Source: Erpobdella octoculata
Taxonomy: Eukaryota > Annelida > Clitellata > Hirudinida > Erpobdellidae
Length of the DNA stretch: 64,000 bases
NCBI GenBank assembly: GCA_963978895.1
Contig: OZ022246.1
Location: 24,017,026 to 24,081,025, forward strand
Reading direction: 5' to 3'
Position 1 is the first letter of the stretch, and the number at the start of each line of letters is the position of its first letter. The position numbers and the translations under genes were made by a program. The notes under the pieces are model-generated. The model saw only the letters and a list, made by a program, of their open reading frames with translations, ran no database searches and was not told the origin of the DNA. This document shows positions 13,701 to 23,379 of the stretch, piece after piece.

Positions 13701-16700
13701 TCGAATCTTATCGAGCAAGGTCACGACGCCCTGGAGACCGCAGTAACGGAGTCGACCGAAATTCGGAACGTCGTAAGTTCCGAAACCGTGACCGTCGTCT
13801 TTTTCTTCCTGGTCCAACCTGTAAAGCACTCTGTGGAGGTCATCGAAGGTCATGGAATCGAAAATCTTCTCGAGGGGATGAGCAGTGAGGGACACCCGAC
13901 GGGAACTGAAGGTTCTCATCTGGTACCCGAAACCCGTCAGGAGCTGTCGCACCTGGAGGATGCTCTCCCTGACCGCGAACGGCAGGTTTACCCTGGTGAT
14001 CGAAAGGGAAAAATTAAAACCATTGCTAATCATAATTAGGAACAAATAATAAATATTAAAACAATTAAATATCGCAACCGTAATTAACCGTACAAACTAC
14101 TGACCTAAGAATAATTAATCATACAAATTACTGACCTAAGAATAACTAATTATACAAACTACTGACCTAAGAATAAATAATCGTACAAACTGCTGACCTA
14201 CGAATAACTAATCGTACAAACTGCTGACCTAAGAATAAATAATCGTACAAACTACTGACCTAAGAATAACTAATTATACAAACTACTGACCTAAGAATAA
14301 ATAATCGTACAAACTGCTGACCTAAGAATAACTAATCGTACAAACTACTGACCTAAGAATAACTAATTATACAAACTACTGACCTAAGAATAAATAATCA
14401 TACAAATTACTGACCTAAGAATAACTAATCGTACAAACTGCTGACCTAATAATAACAGATCGTACAAACTACTGACCTAAGAATAACTAATCGTACAAAC
14501 TGCTGACCTAAGAATAAATAATCGTACAAACAACTGACCTAAGAATAACAGATCGTACAAACTGCTGACCTAATAATAGCCACACTTCCAGGCGGAAGAT
14601 TGTGAAAGTGAACGACGCTTTCTTTTGTGTTTTCCGGATTGATGATCTTGAACGTCTTGCTTTCCGATGGTTTGAGATTCTGGCTGGTCGTCAACTGAAT
14701 CTTTTCTAACCCCCCGATGTACACGGGGTCTTGGGTGAAATTCTCTTCACCGGTCTGAGCAAGGTGGCCCTCAAATATGACTTCTTCTATTACACCTGAG
14801 TTGAATGAAGGTTAATTAATTTGAAATAAATTTTTCCCACTAATACAATAAAGTAATAAACATACAATTAGATTGCTTATGACACTCTCACTAAAGCACC
14901 AAAACGGAAACCTTAAATTATTATATTAACTCTAAATAAAAAATAATAACATTTGAATTCTCACATTCCAATGTGTTTATATTTATTTTCATACACATAC
15001 ATGCATTTAGATCACACAATAATGGAACTAAAAGTGCAACTTGGCATCCCCCTTAAAACCTAATAATCAATCATTAAATCATACAAATTTATATAACAAA
15101 ACAATTTCTTTCCACATACTCACCTGGTATGGTAATGTGATGCAGAGATCCCCCTCTGCTATTGGTCGAGAAAGAGGTGTGGGCGTACAGGATGATAGAC
15201 TGGTGTGACGTCGAGTTGTGACGAGTGACCGATATGACGTCGTCGGTGACGGAGTCAACAAATATCTGTTTTTGTAGTTAGAAAATTTGTCACTCACGAA
15301 AAAAATTAAACTCCGTCATTAGCTAAACACCGAAAGTCATCAGTAATACATTTATTCTAAGATCATGATGAACACACAAACATATCTTCCTCTTTCTCTC
15401 TCTCTCTACGTACCTCTTTGTATCCACCCTTCTCCAGGTGTAAATGGATATCATTGAGCATCTTCTTAGCCCGGATGATTCCAACGTTTCCGTCGACGGA
15501 TACTCTCTCTTCTCCCTTATTCCCTGCCGACCACTTTCTGTATAGACGGCTTTCCTTGACAACGTCAATCTGCAATGAAGAACAAAACCGGATAACTAAC
15601 GTTTTATTTAATTCCACATTGTTTTTTTTTATTATTTAAATATTTATTTGTTATTCAGCTTTTTTATTTTTAACATTAATTTTTAAATATAATCTAAATT
15701 ATGCACATTTAATTTATTTATTATAAAAATTGAACTTTTAAGAACAAGTTGAACGTGTGTGCGTGTGGGTGAGTAGACGATTTGTATATGCCTGATAGCC
15801 GCCACTAAGGCAAGAAAGTGTAAACCTTTCACTTAATTTTTAATAATAAATAAATAAATTAATTAATTACATGGTGGGGAACCATCTCGTCGTATCCTCT
15901 GTTGCTACCGATGGCACTGCAGGACATGGCGATCACCGACGAATAGGGAAGAAGGTCGATGGCCGTGTGTTTCTGATTGGAGGGAAAAAAAAGAAAAACA
16001 AAATATAAATTAAATATTCTGCAATTTAAATCACCATAAATATCATCATGCTTGTGGCGGAAATAATTATTAAAACACAAAAATAAAGCATAATAAAATA
16101 ATATTAAATATACTGAAATTTAAATCACGATAATTATCATCATGCTTGTGGCGGAAATAATTATTAAAACGCAAAAATAAAACATAATAATAATAACAAC
16201 AGTAAAATTAGACATCCCCCTCTAAATATAAATCCCCTTAACTGAAAAATGTTGCACCTGTATAACGCTCTCGTTGTCATGTGACTGATCCATAAACAAG
16301 GCATGAGCCACAGAGGGCATGATGTACCTGGCCGACAGTTGGATGAACGAACCGACAGGATCCCCTGCGAACCTGTGCACCAGGCGACCGAGCTCCCTGG
16401 GGCTCCAGCCGTTTAGACCCTCTGGAAAACGAGACAGGTTGTCCACAAATTATTTAAAATTTAATGTTTCACATTAACAGTTTCTATTATAGATGTATGC
16501 ATGTGCTTATATCAACAGTTATATATCGTTTAAATTATAAATCATCATCTATAAGCAGTGGGAGTATATCCTTTCTAATGAACCTTTCAGACAATTGAAA
16601 CTCAATTGCTATTTTGATTTTGTTTGTTTGAAATTCATCTTTTTGTGAAATAAAATAAAACAAAATAAATAATCTGATCGAACCAACCCCTGATGAGAGA

Positions 16701-19700
16701 ATTAATGCCGAGCCTGTTTATGAAAGTATTGTCCGCATATTCAGAAGAGGTGAAGAGTTCAGCTATGACGTACAGGTCAGGCCTGGCCTTTCTTGCTTCA
16801 TCGAGCATGTACTGATTGTATGTAAATTATGAATAACATTAATAATTATATAATTGGATCTTCATATTATATTATTTTATATCTTGATCGATTTTAACTA
16901 ATATAATGTTAGTGGGTGATTGCATTCAAGTCCAATTCTTTTTCTCTGAACAACAATGAGGCATAAAAATAATCAAAAAATGTTTTAGAAATTAGAATTT
17001 AAAAAATCCTTCGAACCTCTGCAACATGGATTGGAGTGCTATGGCAGTTGTCCAATCTGACACCGTGAAAAATAGAGGCAGTTTCGACTGTATAGTCCCT
17101 CATGTAGTTCCAGAGGTAAGGGCAGTCTTCAAACCTTCTACCGTACCTCAACTTGACGCTGTCCCCCCAAGGAATCAATTCCCTCCTAAGGTAGACGTTT
17201 GACCCTGAGAATGTGATAACATGGGTGTTATATTCCTATTTAGTTACTAGTATTATTACCAGTATCACCATAATCATCATAATCACCACTATAATCACCA
17301 CTGTAATTTGATGATTAATATTTCGTCTTAATGTAACCAGAATGTAGTTAAATTATCCTAATCAATGTCACCAACAACTACCCCAATGAAGAAAAACTAA
17401 AAAGCAGAACTACTTACCAGGCTCTGCAAAATTTCTAAGAGGGTCATCGCACATGACCCATCCGTTGTGGGCCATGCAGTAGGCCCCCTCTTCAGAATTC
17501 ATGGCTTTTTCCTCCTGTTCAACTGTCATCTGCTTGTCAGGTAGGGTGAAGTAGCTGAAACAAGTCGTTATTAAATTTAATCTAAGTATAATTTGTCAAT
17601 TAAAATCAAATTTAGAAATATTCATCAAAACTAGTTTCAAATAAATGCAAATTATAAATATAATAAAAGAACATTAGCAACTAAAAAAAGTTTATTAAAA
17701 TTCTCAAAATAGACAAGATTGCTTGTTACTTAGTTTCAAAGTAAAACCTACCTTTTTTCTAGTCAATTATATTTTTATGTATTCAATAACAATAAGCCAA
17801 TTTTAAATGCAGACGTTGAAAACCGAGATAAAAATCACCAAATTACCTCAATTTTTTAGCATAAAAAACAGGTTTTTCATCGCTTAACGCATGTTTTATT
17901 AAATAACTCATGATAAACTTTTCAATATTGTTCATAAACACTGGTTCTATAAAATAATAAAACTTAAAACAACTAACTTCCACATGATTGGACTGTCCGG
18001 CGTGACCTTTCCGAGCCTCATGCCCTTGTCATCGATGAAACGCCATCTGGCATTGGCGATGAAGTTGTTTATGGCGCAGTTAACGTGCTCCATGATCTGA
18101 GCTGAACCTCGTGCATTCAAGTCGTTCAGTTTCGACCGCAAATTCTCACAAGCTGTGCTGATCTTTACGTCTCTCGATGTCTCGTCGGGTCTGGTAAAAT
18201 CAGTGAATTACGTGTAATTTTATAGTCATTGTTATTAATGTTATAATAATTCATTAAAATGTGTTATATTACTATAAGATATCACTACATTTTAGCTAAC
18301 TACAGCAAAGTCCAGCAGATGGAAACCATCGACAATGATATATTAATTTTTTCATCAATCACTCATAAACTTGAATAATAAGAAAATAAATTACTTTCCG
18401 AAATTAATCAAAAAATTTAAAAAAATCAAAACAAACTGGCAGGAATAATAGTTCTTAACAGCAAGTGGGATGTCGATGGTGCACTTGAGTCTTCTGTACT
18501 TGATGTCGGGCAAGAGGAAGAGATCACTTGAGGGTTTGTCATCACCCCTGGTCCCACCTGGATAGATGAAAAGGTTTGTAATTAAAACATTGCTTCGTAA
18601 TCAAAACCATCACGGCGTCACCAGAACCATAGCATAGCTTACCTTTGAATAATCCTAATGTTATATAGCCCCTAACACAAAATTGGTACAAATAGAGGGT
18701 TGTCATGAAATAACAGGCATAGCTGTTATGTCAATAGCATGCATTAACATAATTTAATTTGGTCAGTCATAGCACCACCCTTTATCCCTACTGGGTATCA
18801 CAAAATTATAATTATTAAACAATATTTTTTTAAAAATAAATTTACTGCTACTAACTCAGTATTGCACTTTTAAACTGAATAATAACATCTTCAATGCAGC
18901 ACTGATTGAATTCCCAGAACTTGTGCTTCGGAATTATCTCGTCCCTTACAATGTTTTGGATTGCCTGCACCGTAAAAACATTAACTGGTCTTTAATTTCC
19001 TTTTATTAGGTCACATAATCTACTTTGTTGATATTATGTTTCGTAAAATAAATATAACTTTATGACTTAAATATGAGTTTATTAAATATCAATATTACTA
19101 ATTAATTGATTTAATAATCTGCAGTATATTTAAATAATAAAAAACACATAACAAATATGAAAAAATAATGAAAATAAAAATAGAGCAAAAATTCTAACAG
19201 AGAGATGTTCTTCAGTTGACAGGACAGGGGGAATGCCCCTACTCTCCCATCTCCCCTGGCCGACCTCCAGAGAAAAGTGCCAAAGTACCCTATCCATGAG
19301 ATAGGCAGGTTTCAAATGAGGGGAATTGATCATGTTGTACGAGCATTCAGGGTGAGCCAGTATCCATGGACTTTCATTGGCAGTATGGTTGAAGACTAGA
19401 TCCGTCAGACTAAGCATGTTCCAATTATTTTTCAGATCTTCAACAAGCTGCTTGACATCTTTCATCGAGTATGTACGTTCCTGGATGTGACGATAGGGTT
19501 GTGATGATAATGATGATAACAATAACCTCCCCCCCCCTCGATATCTACAACATAGCAAACACAAAACAACCTTGGTGCAATATCTCGGATCAAGTTTCCT
19601 CTGGTCCTTTAGACAGTAAGCAGAGTTAGACTTGCCCAGCTCCTGGATAGGAGTAAAGTGTATCATATTGTAGCCGGATTCGTGAGAAACCTTCAACCTC

Positions 19701-19999
19701 TGGGGCCACTCGTTGAACACGCCCAAGAGTTTAGGCATGACCGTCTGACAACAGATGGAATCAAGTGATAGTCTGTCATCCATCTTGCCAACATGAAGGA
19801 CAGGATCGACTAGGAAGTACCCCCCGCCATTGGCTTCACTCTTCTCGCTCCTGCAACAATTTTAGTCTGACAGTGAGCAACGAGTATAACGGTGATCAGA
19901 AAAGCATTACACTTAATAAAACTAATATTTACTCTTTACAGCTCGATTTTTTATTCTATAGTCTCCCATAAATACTACAGATACAGTTACATGTAAGCT

Positions 20000-20061
<62 letters not shown>

Positions 20062-20838
20062 TGCCACAAACCCTTCATTGACAGTGAAGTAGTAGTTGAA
20101 GGATCCGGCAAGTACCATGGGCACTTCGGCATAAGCGTCGTAATTATCCGTCCTCATTTTGCACTCATTGGACCATTCCACTTCTCGATATTTCGACCTG
20201 GTGAAGATGATTTTGCTATTGATTACAATAAAAAATAGTTAAATTAATGAAGAGACAAATGTATACAAAATTTAAAGAATTAAAGAAAATTTCAGAAAGG
20301 TAAAATTCTACCTATGACCATTTTTTGAGTTTATCAAAACAATAACTAATTGCATAATAGAAATTCATATATATTATTTTTATTACTATTACTACTATTA
20401 TAGTTAACTAAAACTATTTATTGAATTAAAGGGGCAGTAGATTTCTGATTGCCAACATCCAAATCAAAACCATAAAAGTCTATAAACCCATAAAAAGATC
20501 AATAGAAAGGAACCTGTTTGAGCCTTCCTTCGGATCGATTGGATGATTGACAAACAGACGAACAGGAAGTCCAGTGAGCGAGGCATCGAGAATAAAATGA
20601 AGTCGCCATCCTTAAATAAATGAAAAAAAAACACTCCTGATCATTATTACTCAGCTCTTAAACAATTTTGTATAATTTATATCATTGAGCATGGTTTGTA
20701 ACGGTATTCCCTTTCTTTCTCTTCTAAATTGAAATGCATTCTAAAATTTTGTTAATCATAACCTTTTTCAAGTCTGTATAAAACGGCTTCTTGAAAATCT
20801 CCTTGCTTGAGAACGAGGAGACGTGACTGTGATGACAT
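3475..20838 (-). CDS. AGL: Glycogen debranching enzyme (4-alpha-glucanotransferase / amylo-1,6-glucosidase), 28 exons, 3' end missing
   Basis: Bifunctional cytosolic enzyme that finishes glycogen breakdown: it moves a maltotriosyl unit off a branch stub, then hydrolyses the remaining alpha-1,6 glucose. Joined exons give 1518 codons in one frame, against about 1530 in vertebrate AGL, and the similarity is collinear throughout. Start chosen at 20838 (MSSQSR...), because the next residues (LYRLEKGWRLHF) match the usual AGL N-terminus. Visible motifs: GVRLDNCHS (Asp ~532), IAELF (Glu ~561) and SHDN (Asp ~633) of the GH13-type glucanotransferase; [28 protein letters not shown] and KGFNYHQGP of the glucosidase half. 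The last exon seen ends ...PELTNSNGT before GTGAGT, so the conserved C-terminal exon (about 25 residues, with Cys and QAWS) must lie left of the window or was missed. Intron 21 uses a GC donor. Confidence in identity is very high; single splice sites are by eye. Confidence 0.96.
3893..3980. repeat. 27-bp tandem repeat, ~3 copies
   Basis: Units start TAATATGGCTAAAAATAACT and differ by a few bases. In the AGL intron between exons 27 and 28 (3703-4178). Confidence 0.75.
5296..5690. repeat. 22-bp minisatellite, ~18 copies
   Basis: Unit GACAGAGACCATGATGGAAG plus two bases, with a C/T and a G/A variant alternating between copies. Purine-rich on the plus strand. Confidence 0.9.
6789..7047. repeat. 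22-bp minisatellite, ~12 near-identical copies
   Basis: Unit ATAAATTATTAATGCATTTA plus GA. Copies are almost perfect, suggesting recent expansion. Open on both strands only because the unit lacks stops in those frames. Confidence 0.92.
7640..7925. repeat. Short tandem repeat of AAACATACAAAGAATAG-type units
   Basis: Irregular 12-17 bp units mixing ACATACAAAGAATAGA, ACATACGAGGAATATA and ACATATAAGGAATATA. The long minus-strand open frame (Tyr/Phe/Cys-rich) is a by-product. Confidence 0.8.
8945..9013 (+). repeat. G-rich GGGA tract
   Basis: Runs of 3-7 G separated by single A or T on the plus strand; could fold as a G-quadruplex. Located in AGL intron 26 (template side of the transcript). Confidence 0.75.
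9990..10170. repeat. Two short tandem repeats (24-bp and ~20-bp units)
   Basis: AATCAATAAAAATCAATAGA-type units (9990-10060) followed by TTCTAAACAAATCTTAGACG-type units (10060-10170), in the AGL intron upstream of exon 25. Confidence 0.7.
10395..10650. repeat. CAT/TTA compound microsatellite
   Basis: CATCATCAT and TTATTATTG blocks separated by GATATAARC; in an AGL intron. Minus-strand Met/Ile-rich reading frame is not a gene. Confidence 0.85.
11719..11807. repeat. Two adjacent hairpins in AGL intron 22
   Basis: GCCAGG (11721-11726) pairs with CCTGGC (11742-11747); GCAATCAGGCCATGG (11767-11781) pairs with CCATGGCCCGATTGC (11793-11807), 14 of 15 positions, 11-nt loop. A near-palindrome CAGTTCCAGGAACTG lies just upstream, near 11655-11670. 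Confidence 0.6.
14090..14572. repeat. 31-bp minisatellite starting at the AGL exon 16 donor, ~15 copies
   Basis: On the transcript strand each unit begins GTCAGTAGTTTGTACGATTA and ends TTATTCTTAG, so every unit presents AG|GTCAGY, the same sequence as the exon 16 donor at 14569-14570. Copies differ at a few sites (GCAG/GTAG, GATTAGTT/GATTATTT). Using the next copy as donor would add a stop codon. Confidence 0.92.
14570..15569 (-). other. AGL: AGL exons 14-16: central linker region
   Basis: Exons 15414-15569, 15124-15265 and 14570-14795. They encode the less conserved middle part of AGL (IDVVKESR..., [18 protein letters not shown]-like [14 protein letters not shown]). Exon 16 ends in AG|GTCAGC, and that donor is the first unit of the 31-bp minisatellite that fills the following intron (see the repeat entry at 14090-14572). 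Confidence 0.88.
15871..20838 (-). other. AGL: AGL exons 1-13: glucanotransferase (GH13-like) half
   Basis: Exons in transcript order: 20763-20838, 20514-20610, 20072-20197, 19571-19850, 19199-19480, 18856-18964, 18437-18557, 17978-18190, 17418-17554, 17017-17204, 16688-16811, 16258-16421, 15871-15972 (639 + 34 codons). All introns have GT-AG ends. Landmarks: exon 4 carries [11 protein letters not shown]; exon 5 carries VFNHTANES and HPECSYN; exon 9 MAHNGWVM; the exon 10/11 junction lies just after the RLDN Asp; exon 11 holds the AELF Glu; exon 12 [10 protein letters not shown]; exon 13 [11 protein letters not shown]. The exon 7 donor is the GTTTGT at 18436, not the earlier GTTAAG, because only the former keeps frame with exon 8. 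Confidence 0.9.
20002..20057. repeat. AC dinucleotide tract
   Basis: About 28 AC units in AGL intron 3, 15 bp from the exon 3 donor. Confidence 0.9.
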
Positions 20839-23379
20839 CTTTTGACAATCTGCAGGTCTATGAGAGGCTTTGCCAAAAAATGTTTCTTAATAAAGAAAAC
20901 AATAAGCCAAGTTAATAAAGTTTTTAATAAGTAACTAACAAGCTTTTGTTAGATCTGAATTAAATTAAAATTTTTATTTATGATTGAAATCCTAATAAAA
21001 GCAGCGCTTTACTGATTAGTTGCACATAAAAAACTCAAGAATGTAAAAATAATTGTTTTAGTTATGCTCAAAATGTGCGTTTTGAAAAAAAAACAAATTA
21101 GCCAACCAAACAAGGAATTCAGAAACAGAACTCGTCTTTGAGAGCTGCTGTTATTTGACCGGCCTTTACCTTTAAATGTAAACAACATCAAAACATAGAC
21201 AACTAAAATAAAATTTAGATAACTCCTTTTTACCGTTTCAAACTAACTTTTGCAAACTGTGTTTTTATATGTGTAAAATTTTAATTATAATTGATTATTA
21301 CATTTTTAAAACACGGTCGATTTTGATACATGAAGCTATAATATATCACCTACAAACTTTTGATAGGTGCGCATAAATCGATTCAATATTCCCCACCAGT
21401 TTCAGTTTCGAAAAATGATATAGCATATATTTATATCCATCCATTGTAACAATTATTCTTTAAATCAATAATTGTAGCTTGTATTAAAATTAAAATGACC
21501 AAATAATCTAAAAAGTTTTCTTTTCATAACTCCTTTACATGGGCGCCCGCAGGAATTTTCGCAGGGGAGGCAAGCTTTTTATTTTCTTCTTTTTTCGCTT
21601 TTTGTCTTATATTGTTTCTCCGGTTTCTTCTTTTTTCTCAAAATTGTATGGGGTCTTAGGGCTCAATTGAGCCCCAAGAAAATTTTTGAAATTTTTCGTT
21701 TAAAATTAGGTATATACAGTACAATTTTACTTAACTTTATTTTATTTTACATCATAATAAATATTCCAAAATGCTCTAAAAACACACTGAAAATTACAAA
21801 AATGCTTTAGTTGGAAAGGTTTATATTTTCTACACAGTCAAACTGGCATTGTTTATAGAAATGTGTGTACCTTTAAGGCTTTGCAGAAAAAGTTGGTAAA
21901 ATTGTATGAAAATGAGAGGAGACAATCAAACAAAAGTCATTCATCAGTAAAAGACCTCAGTAATGTTTTTTGGAGGCCCATTTAAACAACTATACATGAG
22001 CTTATCAACTAATAAAAGCTGAAATAAATATTATACTTAGAATAAACTATTTAGCCAGTGGTGGATCAGTGATTCTGGATAATTTTCCCCCCCCTTGCCC
22101 CCCTGCGGGTGCCCATACTCCTTTATATTTTGAGATCTACAAGGACGTGTTTTTTATTCACTTGATGAGCCCCTGAAACAAACCGTGGTGAATGTAGTTT
22201 AGACCGGAGAGTTCATCAGTTGAATAAAAAAACGCGTAATAGGATTGGGAGAGCGAGCATCCAGTCTCAAATTTGCCACCTTTTAAAATCGGCAGAGACA
22301 CAATTAGGTGCTCGAAACCATTACACCTAATTCTCCTACATATCTCACTAATTCAAGCCTTTGAGCTTGCCTAAGTTGCTATAACATTTTTATGATTAAT
22401 GAACCAACCAACCACTCCTCAACTTTTAATTAATCAATAAATCTTTCCACGAAATCTTGTCTACAATTAAAAAACAAATTTATGTCTGTTTATTAACCTT
22501 TTATTATTGATTTTCTGTAAATAACTGTTTTTCATATTGCAAACAAATTCATATTAGTAGAGTTAAAAAAATCCACAGCAATACGACAATATCGTAGCCA
22601 ATATGGAACAAATCGGTACGAAATTACAAACAGATTCTGAAATGTGGAACGTTAAAAACAAATAAACCGATTAAAATAACATGCAGCAAGACACGTGCAG
22701 TAAAACAAACAAACAATGTAATAAATCCAAACATTACAGCCTCTGAATTGGAAGCACGTGAGCAAGAGAGCAAAGATATGAATGTTAAAAATAGCAGAGA
22801 TAATCGACAATTGGAATATGATTAAAAAGTTTGTCATGTTTGTTTTGCGTTAATCTAATCTAATCTCGTCATGGTAAACAAGCTTTATTAATCTCTTGGC
22901 GTTCTGATAAATTTGACCTGAAATGATTTAACAAATGCATATTAACGATTGACCATATTTCATAACATTTATTGAAAAAAAATTATAAACAACTGTATTA
23001 TTCTGCTTTGACATTTGATTCAAATAAATACCAAATGTGAACACTCATACAAGTATCATTAAAAATAATTAAATCTAATAAACATTATCAGATGCAGAGA
23101 TAAAAATTTGTGATGCTAAAATGCATTAAAAAATGCAAAATGAATTAAAAAAAAGTTGCGTTAAAATACAATTTCAAATGTAAAAGGTCGTGAATGATGA
23201 GAGGGTGATAATGAATTAATGAATATTCAATTACCTTAATTAATGAATATTCACCGACCTTAATTAATGAATATTCAACGACCTTAACAATCGTTGGATT
23301 TCAAGAAATGATGTTAACATAATAACAAATGGAAGATTCCGCCCACCTTAAGATGTTATTAATTAATCTGGCAGCCAAG
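20839..23379. other. Intergenic region between AGL start and RhoGAP gene end
   Basis: AT-rich, no exon recognised. Holds the inserted element at 21538-22116, a perfect 9-bp inverted repeat (AATTAGGTG 22302-22310 / CACCTAATT 22324-22332) and possible minus-strand poly(A) signals. An AGL 5' UTR and promoter should lie in its left part. Confidence 0.6.
21529..22125. mobile_element. MITE-like non-autonomous DNA transposon with 9-bp target duplication
   Basis: Left end ATGGGCGCCCGCAGG (21539-21553) and right end, read on the other strand, ATGGGCACCCGCAGG match at 14 of 15 positions. ACTCCTTTA flanks the element on both sides (21529-21537 and 22117-22125), as expected of a target-site duplication. 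Interior ~580 bp, G/C runs next to the ends, no transposase frame. A 9-bp duplication suggests a Mutator- or Merlin-like origin, but the superfamily is not proven. Confidence 0.72.

Larger units (their letters stand above)
3475..13992 (-). other. AGL: AGL exons 17-28: amylo-1,6-glucosidase (GH133) half
   Basis: Exons: 13596-13992, 13270-13403, 12805-12983, 12400-12567, 12105-12259, 11876-11987, 11294-11429, 10799-10899, 9730-9944, 9353-9450, 4179-4266, 3475-3702. Landmarks: exon 17 [20 protein letters not shown]; exon 18 [12 protein letters not shown]; exon 20 [17 protein letters not shown]; exon 21 [17 protein letters not shown]; exon 23 [19 protein letters not shown]; exon 26 [11 protein letters not shown]; exon 27 KGFNYHQGP; exon 28 [14 protein letters not shown]. 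Exon 28 has a Ser-rich insert ([10 protein letters not shown]) relative to vertebrate AGL. Exon 21 ends AAG|GCGAGT (GC donor). The intron between exons 26 and 27 is 5.1 kb and full of simple repeats. Confidence 0.88.

Noticed and set aside
13470..14039. 189-aa plus-strand frame opposite AGL exon 17
   Set aside because: Shadow of the conserved minus-strand AGL exon.
14100..14580. Possible CRISPR-like array (regular 31-bp spacing)
   Set aside because: No distinct spacers: the whole unit repeats, in a eukaryotic intron.
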